In this document: in pieces, positions 1 to 13,162 of the stretch | Numbering within the stretch: position 1 is the first letter of the stretch | Layout: each line of letters opens with the position of its first letter | Assembly (NCBI GenBank): GCA_028554755.1 | Contig: JAPTOF010000011.1 | Coordinates: forward strand, 2,632,501-2,696,500 | From: Cordia subcordata | Taxonomy: Eukaryota > Streptophyta > Magnoliopsida > Boraginales > Cordiaceae | Length of the DNA: 64,000 nt | Direction of reading: 5' to 3' | The notes under the pieces: generated by a model | The model's database searches: none | Told to the model about the DNA's origin: nothing | What the model saw: the letters and a program-made list of their open reading frames with translations, nothing else | Program-made: the position numbers and the translations under genes

Positions 1-1640
1 TAAAGATGCTCAAAATATATACACAACTAGCAATATCCAGTTCAATATCCATGCACAAGTATTCTTTAAGGCATACAATCCCAACAATGCTATTTAATGA
101 TTTCCAATCACTATTTTGTTTGGCCTCTCAAATTACCTTGGGGCCTTCACCAACGGGGTGGTCGAACCTATGATTCGAGTTGTATGTCAATAACCATCCC
201 TTAATGTTCAGTCCCTATTAGGTCTAGATTTGAGCCCTCCGACGACGTAATGACCCTCATTTATATACAGTGACACGATTTATGATGGAACTGTACTGAC
301 GGGATAGATGAACTTCACCAATGCCTTTATGAATAAACACATTAAGTCCACCTTGCTAAATCTAGGTAATTGTGACACCTCCAACGGGGACGTTAATGCC
401 GTTTACTCTTGGCGTGAATTGAACATGGAAGGCTATAGGGTTTTCTATTCGCCTCTCCCACTTAATATTTTAACCTAAGGGTTTTTATCTATTTATCTTA
501 GTCCACATGCTTTGGATCTAAATAACTCTTATGAATCAAAAGGACTCGGAATGTTCTTGGCTCGAGTCCTCCGATAGGTGACCTTCAGTGAAGAACTCCA
601 TCGATAGGGTGGCTAAACTTACTAACACTATTTTGCTTTAAGACTCAGCTTTGTGTTTCTAAAACATTTCACGGTACTTAAATAGACTTAACTTAATCTT
701 AGGTTTTTATAAACCCATAGGTTGGCAATTTGACTTTCTCTATTAGCTATTGCACTTTGACTTTAGCTCTAAACCTCCCTTTGAATCAAAAGCTTCTCTT
801 TGTGTTACTGAGTCACAACTGTACCAAAATAGAGACTCCAACCTAAATCCGGATTATGAAAATCCTTAAGTTAGCGCACTTAAGTTGTCTAGATAAGTCT
901 GTTGGTTAATTAGTGCGGCAAACAACTAATATCTCTCACCAATTTAATGCATTGCTTTTTAGGGTCTCTAATTGTCGAATAATTTGCCTAATCAATCTTG
1001 ATAGACTTATCAAACTCAAGCCAAACAAGATCTAAGTGTTAGCCATTTTAAATTCTACTTGGGTGGACATGTTGCTACGTGATCAATTGCAATAATTCAT
1101 ACATAAAATTAAACATGCATAAAAATATTGCAAAAATATCATCCATAGAAAAACTAAATGGTCCTTAATTGATGGTTTCCTGGAAAAAAACACTAAAGGC
1201 ACTGAGCCTAAAGCAAAAGACTACCGAGACCAAGGTTCCATTGCATTCTGGGTCTGTCAGTCACCCTTGGGTCTCAAACTGGTCATTTTCCTAGTCAATC
1301 AGTAACTCCAAAAAGCAATTGTCTTTGGTGGTCAAGCTGGGAGGTCCTGCCGGTTGACTTACTAGGTCAATCAGTTCCTCCAAAATGCTCCAAGTTTATC
1401 GTGCATAATTGCTCTTTCAGCTTTAAATCATATTTTAACAAGGAATTATATAGAAAATCATCTTATACAAGCTTCATCTATGAAAAGAAATATAAAATTG
1501 GTCCCAATATACAAGCCAAATTCACCCCTATATTTATCTCAGATTGAAGCTACATCAATTTTCTGTGCATAAATTAAAACCATACATTGGAACCATCAAT
1601 TAAGACCAAAATCACACATGTGTTGAAACCACAAAGGTTA
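1..1640 (-). repeat. Degenerate LTR-like repeat, probably Athila-type, inverted
   Basis: No coding region is visible. On the minus strand, around 1250-1400, the sequence has spaced motifs of the kind 'gtcaaccggc' and 'ttgaccaccaaa', like the U3 regions of the Athila-type LTRs at 11230-11400 and 32270-32470. Neither a TG..CA boundary nor a partner LTR could be found, and the repeat is cut by the window start. The assignment rests on composition and motif style only, so it is weak. Confidence 0.3.
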
Positions 1641-3532
1641 TCCCATAACAAATCCACCATAGAAACACATAAATCTTGCCACCAACAAGATTATTACAAG
1701 TTCTATTGTTACATTACGCAATTTTAGGCCATACCATATGTATAATGGTACTTAAGCTCTAATTTCACTTCTAGGATCTATTGTTATTATCATATATTGT
1801 TGTAGTGCCAGAATTTAAAGAACATACGAGAATATACAACCATGGTAGCAAAAACATAGCAAATCAAGGACTATCATACACATGGGCATAAAAAACACGA
1901 AAAATAACAAGAGTAAAACTTTAGAATCATTACCCTCGTAGCGTGAATCGATTTCTAATGGCTTTCTTGCATAATACCCACCTTGTATTAGCCTTCGAGT
2001 AGCCTTCTCCACTATATCCATTAGTCTATTGCTTGGATACAGCAAGCTATGCAGTGCGCAAACTAAGATTAAAGCTTAATTGAGACTAAACTATTTAGTG
2101 TGTTCTTGGTGCTAATATGTGAAAACTCCTGCACACACTCCAAGAAATAATGAGGCACTTATGCCGGCTATGCCTATCTTGTACTATTTACAGTACTAGG
2201 CAACCTTATTAAGAATGAGGTTCCTAAAATATTATGTTTTACCATAATACCCCTCCTTTTATTCTTCTAGAAATGGAATATTCCCCTAGGGATAAGGCCA
2301 TCCTAGATATTCCAGCTCACTACCAAATATCTTCCATGTGCTTGCCATTTTTCCACTTAATATGTCTATTAGTTACATTAAGAAGATTCGGATAATTAAA
2401 TCCTTTCTCAATTCTAAACTCAAATCTTACTTAAGTAACCCACATAATTAATTTACCTCAATTAATATATCTAATAGAGTAATGGCTAATGGAGGGACCA
2501 AAAAAAATAATTACCCTTAGCTTCCATAATGCTTCCAAAAATAATTACCCACTCTGGTGACCTCTATTTCTGAAATCAAGTGAAATGATTAAATCGCCCC
2601 TCTATGTATACCCCGTAGTCAAAGCCGGTCCTTTCATGTACCATTACTACCTCCAAGACTACATCTGGAACCTCAAAATCTCCAGTCCCATATAATAATC
2701 ATCCATTAGTCACGGATCTATTAATTTATGAAGCAACTCATAAGCCAAATGACCAATATACCTTTGAAGGATAATATTACTAGTACTAGATTTCTGGTGA
2801 TCAAATGGATGAATCCAGAGGGCACATACATTCTGTTGTTGTATATCCGTGTCCCAACTAATAAGAATATAACATCTGATGTACTGGGCAATCAGATTTA
2901 CCCACATTGAGACCTCTTGCATATCAAAGTGTTGAACCGCAACTTCGTTAGTTTATCCACACATGCTCAAGATTAAGAGCATCAGTCACTCGGAAACTAT
3001 GATTATCTTGTCTTCTATATGTGACTGTACAACTACCAAAAGGCATACTCAGGTGGCCCTGTCCAATGCATGAAAGACACACCAAGAGCAAAGTCCGCAA
3101 AATATCCAATGACCTAGGTAGATCACTCTATTAAGGAGACCCTTATCCCGGTAGAGGACCCAATACTACCATCTAGCTATGGACCAATTTATAATATTAC
3201 CAAATTTAAACTTGGACCGACTGTGCATCTAGCCTTACTATACACCCGAGCCACTAGTCTATATCATTTGACCTTCATACTTTGCATCAATACACAAATA
3301 GAGAGAATATGATGTGTAAAACTCAACCATATGAACAAAATCATGAGTTTATTATGTCTAGTATCCAGTAAGCACCATGTACAATCCCTACAAAGGAGAC
3401 CTTGGCTAAAACTTTGGGCATGGGTTTAAGGCCTGGTGAAGGTTTTTCCAAGCAAACACTTTTATGCACCTTCACGATTATGTTTTCCCACCATGTCAAC
3501 ATTGTGTCACGATCAGGGGCTTACGATAAACT
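1641..3532. other. Unassigned AT-rich interval left of the CACTA element
   Basis: I see no recognisable gene, RNA or terminal repeat. Short open frames (for example 1815-2045 minus and 2728-2910 plus) overlap each other on opposite strands and show no known domain. The stretch 2600-3500 has a more even base composition than its surroundings and may be an old retroelement remnant, but nothing in it allows a family name. Confidence 0.4.
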
Positions 3533-4020
3533 CACTACAAGAAATTAGACATTTTGTAATGTGCAAAATTGTCACTGAAAGCTAAAAGTTCAACATTAAA
3601 GTTTTTAGTGATGGTCATCATGTGTACTCATGTCACTAATAATTTTTGTGACAAACTTTTATTTTATCACTATATTACCATATATAGTGACAAATAATTA
3701 TGTCACTTTTAGTCCCTTTTTTAATGATGAATATTATTGTCGTAATTATATATTTTATTTGTGATCACATATTAGTCACTATACTGATCAAGATGTAGTA
3801 ACGAAATAAATGTTACAACTTAATTTATTTTTTGTGATGAACATATGTCACTAGAATGTTGCACTACTTGTGACTTCTACTACAGTCACTATCCAACTGT
3901 AATATTAGTGATGATTAATACCATCACAATACGTTTTGTGACACTAAGTCATCACAAATTAATTGTAATTTTAGTGACATTTATTTATGCTATTGTGACA
4001 CTATAATATGGTCACTAGAA
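3533..4020 (+). repeat. Left CACTA terminus and subterminal repeat array
   Basis: After the CACTACAAGAAAT terminus come many short units in both orientations built around GTGAC and GTCACTA, for example 'gtcactaataatttttgtgac' near 3634. In CACTA elements such subterminal arrays are the binding sites of the TNPA-type protein. The matching array lies at 30520-31342. Confidence 0.85.
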
Positions 4021-4447
4021 TTAGTTTCTAATTGAACAAAAATATAAAAATAAAAAGATAAACTAAAAAGACCACTTCACAAAATTAATATAATTCAACA
4101 TTGCAATAGTAAATGTAATATCAAAATTTTATAATAAATTCAAAATTGAAATGAAATCCTATAATATGAAAATTTTATAATAGATTCAAAATTGAAACGA
4201 AATCCTATGCTAATATTTAATGTGAAATCAACACTAACAAATGTTGACTTGTTCATACAAGAAAATAGATCATTTTTCATTTTCTTGACTCTGAGAAGAA
4301 GCAAATAAAAGATTGTCAAAGCAACCACTACTAAAGTAACGTGGAACAAAAATTTTCTTTTCACAATGCAACTTCTTTAGCACTGTTACTTGTAGCGTAT
4401 CATATTGAGATATCATATTGAGTTTGTATGGATGTATGCTAAGAGTC

Positions 4448-4577
4448 CAATTTTTCAATTCAATAGTTAAGCATTTCTTCTTGAGTATCTATTTGGGCCT
4501 TTAACTAGGCATCAATTTTTCAATTCAATAGTTAAGCCTTTCTTCTTGAGTATCTATTTGGGCCTTTAACTAGGCAT
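4448..4577. repeat. 65-bp tandem duplication inside the TNPA-like relic
   Basis: Two adjacent 65-bp copies (4448-4512 and 4513-4577) are almost identical; I see one difference ('gcatttc' against 'gcctttc'). They lie in the part coding for the coiled-coil tail on the minus strand. The near identity suggests a duplication younger than the decay of the gene around it. Confidence 0.9.
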
Positions 4578-5810
4578 TGAGCTCTTCTTGTTTTTGTGTC
4601 ATCTCTCTAAGCATTTGAACTTCATTTTGTAGTTCCCGACTTGGTTCTCTGTGGCCTCAGCATGTGCCAAAATACGCTATCTTTTAATCATTTATTGTAT
4701 AACTCTTTTTATCCCAAAACCTCTTGACTAGCTTAGTTTTCTTCCTAACGCAATAGCAAAGTGCTCCACTAGTGGTATTAGTGTAGTTGAAGTATGTTCA
4801 TCGTGTGTTTGAGCTACCTCTTCTAGTTGATGCTACGTTAAAATATAAGATCAAATTACAGCCCTAGAATGCAATAAAAATTGTAAAAAAAATTCAAAAA
4901 AACTTTCCAAAATATTCTCGCCATCTAGAATATTCCAAGCATTATTTTTATAGTGTGTTGCTTTCCACACTTTAATCACATTTGGTCATTTTCTAGTCTC
5001 TTTATCTTTCTAGTGAAACAACTTTATCAATTTACTTATATATTTATTAATGCAAATTATATAATATTAAGAAAATGAATTAAAATCATATTTACCAACT
5101 TATATGCAATTTGGACAATTAATTTAGTTCCTATAGTGTTACTCGTTGACTATTTCTTTCCATTTTCTACATTCTTGACCCTTTATGCCTACATTAAGAA
5201 ATATTAATTAATAGAGTAATATACCCATAAATATAAACATGATTTAACAAGGGTTTAAGAAAATATACTTCAAATAATACCTTAAAATCATCATTCTTAA
5301 ATCTTTTTTCTGTTAGTGTTTCCCACACATTTGGCTGAAGATCTTTAAGGCAATGCTGCAGTGGATCTTTTCCCTCATTTTTGAGTTTCTTGCAATATGT
5401 GGGTAAACTATTCCTTTTTGTATTGAACTGGCATCTTAGTTGATTCTCAGCAATTGGACGATCTTTGTCATCTAATAAATTCAATTTTTGCTTGAAAATG
5501 GTAAAAGAAATAATTGAAAAAAATGGTTACATTTATGGTTTGCAAAATATTAATAAACATTGAGACAAGGAAGATATTATTGACTAATTTAAAATTATAA
5601 GTAATGAAAAAATACCAACCTTCATGAAATTTCCACATCTTTTGTTTATCTTCTTGAGCTATAGTATCCCACTTTTCGGCTTTCAATCGTGCAACTTGTC
5701 TAATGCAAATGGTCCCACAAACATTATCATATTGTTTATAAAAGCAAAGATCAATTAAATCTCTATTTTTTATTTTCTTTTCTAATTGTTGTTGCAAGTC
5801 ACACCACATC
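4449..5810 (-). pseudogene. TNPA-like accessory protein of CACTA (Transposase_24 type), relic
   Basis: Reading leftward from an ATG near 5809, pieces of the plant Ptta/En/Spm accessory transposase family appear in order. A 'KWDTIAQEDKQKMW' block is at about 5650, and a 'NVWETLTEKRFKNDDFK' block at about 5290-5340. A degraded 'N.ENGKK..STSNTIGTK' segment is at about 5095-5170, then a 'VWKATHYKNNAW' segment at about 4930-4970. A coiled-coil tail with 'LREMTQKQEEL' lies near 4590-4620. The order matches the family: a WxxxPxExK-like motif, a W/F motif, an 'NR..K..HT.GSK' motif, a 'TH.RKDG' motif, then a coiled coil. Frames change between blocks, partly through introns and partly through stops. 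The protein would bind the subterminal repeats. It points away from the TNP2 relic, so the two are divergent. Confidence 0.7.
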
Positions 5811-5819
5811 CTTTTCTTT

Positions 5820-8369
5820 TGTTTATAGAATAATCTACACCAAGAACGTTAAAAAAAAGTCATAAAAACAATTTATACTGAAGTTAATTTCTTTTTAAAT
5901 TTCAAAACAAATACGTACTTGAATTCTCAGTCAATATATCTCACTGTAAATTGTCACTCATCATAACAAGCTAATTTTCTTTTTAAATAAAAAACTAATC
6001 ATTAATCAGTAAAAAAAGTCATCACAATTTCAATAAAAATATAAAAAATTAGCCAAAAAAAACATTAAACTTTTCTTGCAGTATTGTCGGCGAAAGCTTT
6101 TCTTACAATTTATAAACTCCCTTTGAGACATCCAATAAAATTTAATTTTTTATCATTTTTCCTGAAAGTTTTTTTGGTCTAATCTTCCTAATAATTCTGC
6201 ATAAATTGTTTCTCAAGCTAATGTAACAAAAAAGAAAAACTAATCATTACTTGGTAAAGAAAGTTATCGCAATTTCAATAAAAAAGTTTAAAGAAGTTTA
6301 GCAAAAAATAAATAGCATTAAATTTTCTTTTATAGTGTTGTTGGCAAAGAGCTTCAAATCTTCCTAAAAGTTATCACAATTTCAATAAAAGAATTTAAAA
6401 AATTTTAGCAAAATAAATAGATAACATTGAATTTTTTTACAGTGTTGTCTACAAAGAGCTTCTAGTCTTCCTAAACATTCCTTTTCTTTTTTTTCCTTTT
6501 TTTGATCTAATCTTCCTAATAGGTTATGATCATCGTTTTCCTATGTTTCTTTTTTCTCCTGTCTTCTTCACAAAATAAATTGAAATCGACAAACAAAAAA
6601 ATTAAAAAGATTATAGCCCAACACTAACAAGGGAAATAAAACATCATTAGCCCTTAATTTTTTTGTAGACAAAGGATTTAGAACAACTTTGGCAAATTTG
6701 AACATTGTTGGTTGATACGATTGTGAAAAAACTAAAGAAGAGATTACCTAAAAACTGATAGCAATGAAGAAGACAGTCTTCGTTCGTCACCGAAATCCAA
6801 AGGTTTCACCCCTTTGTTTTTAGTCAGTCAATCCGTAGTGATTTTTGCCTTAAAATAGTGAGGTCAAAATTTTTAGAAGTATATTGAGGGCGGGAAATTT
6901 TCCCCCAAATTTTTTATTACATCTTAAAATGGGTAAATTTTTTTAGATCATCAAAAAAAATGATACAAGATGTTTCAGGCATTTATGTTGCTGATGATAT
7001 TTTGGGGGAAGATTCTGCCTAAAATTTTTATTACATCCTAAAATAGGTAACTTTTTTTCTTGATCACCAAAAGAAAATAATAAAATAAATTTTAAAATTT
7101 GCTCGATTATACGAGACATGTGAAGCTTTTATGTAGTTTAATCTTGAATTAAGTTTAGATTTTTTAATGTAGTAAACTGAGGATGATCAGAATGTCGAAT
7201 GATTATGGGTCCTGGCTTTTTTATGTATACTTTTTTTTAATTGAAGACAAGTGTTGTTTAAGTACGTGTGAAAGTTGGATGGTTTGGTCTGAGAGTTGCC
7301 CATATTTGTTTCTTTGAGAAATGATGAAGATAATGAAATGCACTTGTTAATTTGGTTTGAGAAGAAACTGAAACCTTTTTACTTGAGTAATTTCTTGAAT
7401 TTGCTACCAGATTTTTTCATACTTAATAAGTAGGCTTGCTATGTATGCGTGCTTGTTCATTTTTTTCCTTCGTTTGCTTTACATACAAGTTGAATTAGAA
7501 TGCAATTATATAGCAGAGCTTTTGAAAGTCCTTTTGAGTGGTGACTAAAATATCGACTAAAGCTGCTACTAGCAACATATTATCTATAAATAAAAGTGTA
7601 CATATGAGTTCCCTAAAAAAAAATCTCTGTCATGAGTTATAATTGCATCATTACTTGTTCTCCAATAATATGGAAGCGCTGCAATGTTAAAATATTTTTA
7701 GTAATATTAAAATACGAAGCTTGTCATAGAGATTGGAAATCTAGTTTCGTGTCATCCAAAACATTTTCTGGTGATGTCAAAAATATCATCTTCTGACATA
7801 TTTTCTTGAACATAATCTTAAAAATCCAAAACTTGACACCACTTGTTAATTACTTCTCTGCAAATTTTAACCATCTTTCATTCAACAAACTCTTTGAATT
7901 TTGACAATATTATTGAACCTAATGAGTGTTCATGTTGCATGGTCCATTGATCATCCTTCATTCAACAAAACGTCACTAAACAATTAAACACAAAGACCAA
8001 AGAAGAAAAGTGGGCAAGAACCATTGAATAACTTGGTCCATTGTATTTCATGAAAAATGGTTTTATGTGACAAGTTAGTAAATACAACAACAATAATAAA
8101 TAGTTCTTTCATAAAATTCAAAGGACCACCAACTCATTAGCTTGAGATTTAGGACCAATACCATAATTGTTACTTACAAAACCTTGAACATTTCTAAATA
8201 TTGTATACCATACCATCATCATAAAGTGGTAAGGTACCTTTAATTTTCCTTTTTCTTCTTCTTTTAAGGTCTATGGTCTAAAGATTTGTGTATATTTAAA
8301 AACTTATAGTTGTTTAAAATTAAATGAGTGACATATGTTGCAATTAATATTATTTTAAAATTTAGAAAG
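5820..8369. other. Central non-coding region of the CACTA element, with internal duplications
   Basis: This lies between the divergent TNPA-like and TNP2-like relics, so it should hold both promoters. Three related copies of a unit of about 100 bp ('atcacaatttcaataaaa ... agtgttgtctgcaaagagctt' style) occur at roughly 6014-6130, 6259-6360 and 6366-6475. A second pair of about 75 bp ('ttttattacatcctaaaat' style) is at about 6885-6960 and 7005-7085. No open frame of note is present. Confidence 0.6.
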
Positions 8370-10916
8370 ATGGATAGAAGTAGGATGGAAATAGGTGATA
8401 GGCAATATCCTCAATATGAAGGAGTTAAAGATTTTCTAGATTATGCATTCAATCACATTGAAGGAGTAGAGATCTGATGTCTATGTACCAAATGTCAGAA
8501 CAACTACTTTGGGACTAAAAAGGTTGTTAATTCACACTTGTTACCGAAGGGGATTAAAAAAGAGTAAACAAAAATGGTTTCCTCATGGAGAAAATTCATT
8601 AAATGTGACAATATAGGTGGTGGTGTTCTTACAATGCAATCACATGATGACATGTGAGATATCTTGCATGATTTTGGACGTGCACTGTTTCACAACAACG
8701 CTGATGAATAAAGGGGTAGAATTAGTAATGAAGACCACATTGATATTATTATGGACACTGGGTACTGTAATCAAGATGACTCAAACAAACCAAATGAAGA
8801 GGCGAATTCTTTTTTAGATTATTAAAGGAAGCGGAGGTGCAACTGCATCCCGGTTGTGAAAATTACTCTAAGTTGACTTTTATTGTGAAACATTTCAACA
8901 TAAAATGCCTAATTGGGTGGAGCAACAAGTCATTGGACATGTTACTTGAGCTATTAGTAGATGTACTTCAAGATAATAAGTTCCAAGATCTTATAATGAG
9001 GTAAGGAAAATCCTATGCGATCTAAGACTTGATTATGTTAAAATTAATTCATGCAAGAACGACTGTGTTCTTTTCTGGAAAATACTGATAACAAGAAATG
9101 TCCTGTATGCAATTAAGATAAATGGAAATCAAAGGGGGATGGTGGAAAGACAATTTCAGGGCATAGTAACAAGTAAAAAATCCCTTATAAAGTTCTTTGT
9201 TGATTTCCATTGACACCGCAATTGAAGAGATTGTTGATGTCATCAAAATCAGCTGCCGAGATGAGGTGGCACATAGATAAACATCTAGACAATGGGTTGA
9301 TAAGGCACCCAGTTGACTCATTGGCTTGCAAAAATTTTGATTCCAAGTACCCGTCATTTACCTCAGACTCACGCAACGTAAGACTTGGCGCACCAAGCAA
9401 TAAGTTCAATTCATTTAGAGACGAGCACTTCATATAGTATATGGCATATTGTCCTCATTCCATAATCTCCCACCTTGGATGCGCATGAAAAGTCCTTACT
9501 TATGATGTCATTACTAATACCTAGGCCAAGATCTCCAAGCAACTATATAGATGTCTACCTTTGGCTATTGTTTGATGAGCTCAAACAATTGTGGACAAAT
9601 AGTGTAGAGACTTATGATGCCTCGACAAGGTGTCATTTCCTATTGCATGCAACAGTTTATGGAGTATTAGTGATTTTCTGGCTTATGCTAGCTTGTAAGT
9701 GCAGAGCATAAAAGGGGCATTAGCTTGTCTGATGTGTAGGATGGAAACTAGATCTTACAGGTTAAAACACGATCGTAAACAATGTTACATGTGTCATTAT
9801 TGTTGGCTACCACCAGAACACCCTTGGAGGAGCAATGAAAAAGCTCTTGATGGTACAAAAGAAAATAGGCCTGCACCAAGGCCTTGGACAGGCCATAAAG
9901 TATTCGAATAGTTGTGTGACTTCTTGTAAGTGACATTTGCTAAAGCTACAAGAAAAAGAAAATGGGGAAAACCCACATTACCTGGAAATTAGAGAGAGGT
10001 ATCTTTTTTGAATTATCGTATTGAAAGTTTCTAAAACCACGGCACAATTTAGATGTCGTGCATATTGAAAAAAATATTTGCGATAGTATCATTGGGACAT
10101 TATTTGACATTCCTAGAAAAAATAAAGATACTTTAAATTCCTATTTGGATTTAAAAAGTTTTGGCATAAGATAGAAACATCAACCAATCTTGAGTGAAGA
10201 TAAGAGCAAGTACACATATGAATCTACATACCACGACTTGTCAATGGCCAAAAAAAGAGTCTTTTGTGAATTTTTGGATGCACTGAAGGTCACAGATGGT
10301 TACTAGTCAAACCTTTCTCGTTGTGTCAGTACAAAATAATGTAAGATTTCTGGGATGAAGTCCCATGATGCCACATGCTTTTGCACTGATTTTTTCCTCT
10401 TACAATATGTGGTATTCTAAATAAAGAGGCAAACAATCCATTAATTGAGCTTAGTGCTTTTTTTTAGAGAACTTGGTTCCAAGACGTTGAGTGTAGAGGT
10501 CTTGGATCAACTATAGAAGTCTACTGTTATAATCCTTTGCAAGTTTGAAAAAATATTTCCACCTGCGTTTTTTGATATAATGGTGCACCTAACTATTCAC
10601 TTAGCTAATGAGGCTAAGATTGGTGGAGCAATGCAAACACGCTGGATGTTCACCATTGAGAGATACCTGCATCAACTAAAGTCTTATGTTAGAAACATGG
10701 CATGACTAAAAGGATCAATTGTTGAGTGTTACATAGCTGATGAATGCATATTTTTTGTTCAAGATATTTTTATGTTGTGGAGACAAGATTTAATCGAGTA
10801 GGAAGAAATTGTGAGGACAATGATGATAGATCTATAACGGGTTGGAGTATTTTTTCACATACTGGAAAGTTATTACATAGGAAAATATGAGGAGATAAGT
10901 TGTACAAAATGGCAAT
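8370..10916 (+). pseudogene. TNP2-type CACTA transposase, 5' part, relic
   Basis: The ATG at 8370 opens a Transposase-associated domain (MDRS start, 'GVKDFLDYAFNH', then the CxxC pair in 'CLCTKCQN'), with a TGA at 8475. The TNP2 domain follows in pieces: 'LHPGCENYSKL' and 'KCLIGWSNKSLDMLLELL' (about 8840-8960), 'CKNDCVLFW' (about 9050), 'LMSSKSAAEMRWH' and 'HPVDSLACKNFD' (about 9225-9345), 'NVRLGAPSNKFN' (about 9370-9410), and 'TRSYRLKHDRKQCYM' (about 9740-9790). A DUF4218-like part is at about 10480-10760 ('FPPAFFDIMVHLTIHLA', 'LHQLKSYVRNMA'). Stops and frameshifts occur throughout. The copy is cut at 10916 by the Athila-like element, and its C-terminal part resumes at 29087. Confidence 0.85.
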
Positions 10917-12777
10917 TGATGTGCTTCATTTTTTTGTGTGTTTGCATTGTTAGTTGCTTATATTTTAGAGGTATTATGAGCTTATATACTTGCATTAGTG
11001 TAATACATTTGCTAGAATAGGGCTTAAGCAAAGATAATTGTACATAGATGAGTTTGATAGATAAACACTACATTAAATGCATGTTTCAATGTCTTAGATG
11101 AGTTTAAGAGTAATGATGGGCTTGGACGATAATGGGTGATGAAGAAAGAAGGTGCACGGGCCATAGGGAAAAGATCGGAGACCAAAACAATGAAGAATAA
11201 AGGAGAAAAGATGAAGCCGAATGACCCAAAGTAAGGATTGGTCGACCAGCTAGATTGATCAGTCACTCCAAAAAGCACCATTGATCTGCCATTCGATTAC
11301 CCTCTTCTATTGGTCGACCAGCAGGACCAAAGAGCTCTATTGTTTTGTCATTCGCCTATACCCCAAGAGTCAGTCGACCAAATAAGTCGACCAGCACTGC
11401 TGCAGAATCCATATAAAGGGCCCGATTTTTGTAGAAAAATTATCAATCATCTCACACACACTTCACACCCACTTCTCACACACTTAACCCTAATTCTCAC
11501 CCACCTCATACACACATTTTCACACATTTCCCATTTGGAATCAAGCATGTTTAAAGGGATTTAACAACTTTGGAGTGAGGATTTACTCAAATTTTGTACA
11601 AGGATAGCTAGGATGGAAGGAAAGTTTCATAATCTCTCTTTTATCCTATTTTAATTTATATTTGAGTATATTAGATTAAGGTGATTTAGCTTGTGTAATA
11701 GGTTGATTAAACACTTTTATGTTATGGGATTTTCATGGCTTATGTAAATATATACTTTGTTCTTCATGATAATGGTTTTTTCTCAATACATGTCTATATG
11801 TTTGATTAAATGTCTAGATGAGTAGTATGTGTATAAATCAGAGTTTGTTTACTATCGAATCTAAAATGCATGTCTATGTGTTTACTTATGGATTGTGTGA
11901 AGTGGGTTTGCATTGTTTATGTCTATGTCAGTATAAGCATGCTTCGTAGTGAATATAACTCTAATCTTGCTGATATGTTGGTACCCAACTACTATTAATG
12001 GTATGACTCAAACATGATGATGTTTTGGTAGTGAATAGGTCAACATATGCACAATACCATAGGTTAGAACATGTAGAAATATGCATACAAAGTCTAGTCA
12101 CACTACTGTGAACCTTAGAATAACAGCGCACAACTTAGGACTAGTGTAGATCGAGCTCCCTTTGGCTTTAAAGACAGCTAATAGGAGTCTGGAAAGGTTT
12201 AATCAACCTTAGTAACCCTAGGTCTTGGCTTTAAATCCAGCCAATGGTTTAGAAACTAGGGTAGGTTCGTTCTAGGTCACTTAACAAGCTATTTTAGTCC
12301 CTTCTGCGGCCCTAGGTCATAAGGACCATGCCGTAGTTCTAAGAGTGCACACTTAAGGATGGACCTGCTTCGAGTCCTAGGGATGAATTAGGATACTAGA
12401 TAGCGACTCAGTTATAGAGCATCACGTAGACAAGCCATTTATAATAATCTATGAGGATTACCCATTAACAAGCATAAGTCACCCTAACCACTTTCCATTA
12501 GTTAATCCCCTTCCAAGTCAGCTTGTATTCCCACTTTCCCGTTCCCAATTCCTATAATGTAGTTCCTTTTTCTTTCCCTTGAGCTTCTGATAATCCAAAA
12601 AGAACCAAATATACCTAGTTTAGGTTTTCTTTTAGGCATCTCCTAGAGTGCACACACATAAGATTCCTTCCACATAATAGCCTCTCTTTGGTTCGACACC
12701 CGCAATCGCACACACTATATTACACCGATCTGTGCGCTTGCGGGTCTTTAGGGCTTGTACATTTAGGGACAACATCA
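10917..12777 (+). repeat. 5' LTR of element A
   Basis: It starts TGATGTGC and ends ACATCA. A TATA box (TATATAAAG) lies near 11411, and upstream of it are palindromic GGTCGACC motifs at 11240-11247 and 11312-11319. Two copies of the hairpin module described under findings occur near 12164 and 12231. The 3' LTR has the same order of landmarks with many scattered substitutions, so the element is not recent. Confidence 0.88.
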
Positions 12778-12782
12778 AATGC

Positions 12783-12803
12783 TTGGCACCATTGCCAGAG
12801 AGG
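12783..12803 (+). other. Primer-binding site of element A (tRNA-Asp type, degraded)
   Basis: The sequence TTGGCACCATTGCCAGAGAG begins 6 bases after the LTR. The tRNA-Asp-primed form typical of Athila would be close to TGGCGCCGTTGCCGGGGA; this copy carries several transition changes, as methylated DNA accumulates. Confidence 0.75.
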
Positions 12804-13162
12804 CACGGTGGTTTGTGTTAATTGCTTGTATGTTTTAGTAGTTGCTTTTTGTTTGTTTTAGTTTATTTTGTTAGCTTCCTTTACATTTAGTTTCTTTGAT
12901 CTTTTTATGTTTACTTTCCATGCTGAGCATAGCTTGTTTGTTTTGTTTTGCATTTACTTTTTGTTTTTGTAGACCCCATAGGTTTGTGGCTTTATTGCTG
13001 TAGATTTAGGTTATTGTTGAAGTTTTGAGGGTTGAAGTGGCTGGAGTTAGGATAGTATTGCATGCTTGGTCGGAGATCCCTTAGAAATCCTTTAATTCTC
13101 TTTAATGTGGAACCTAAAGGATTGCACGACACTTTAAGAATTTAGGAGATCTTCATGAGAAG

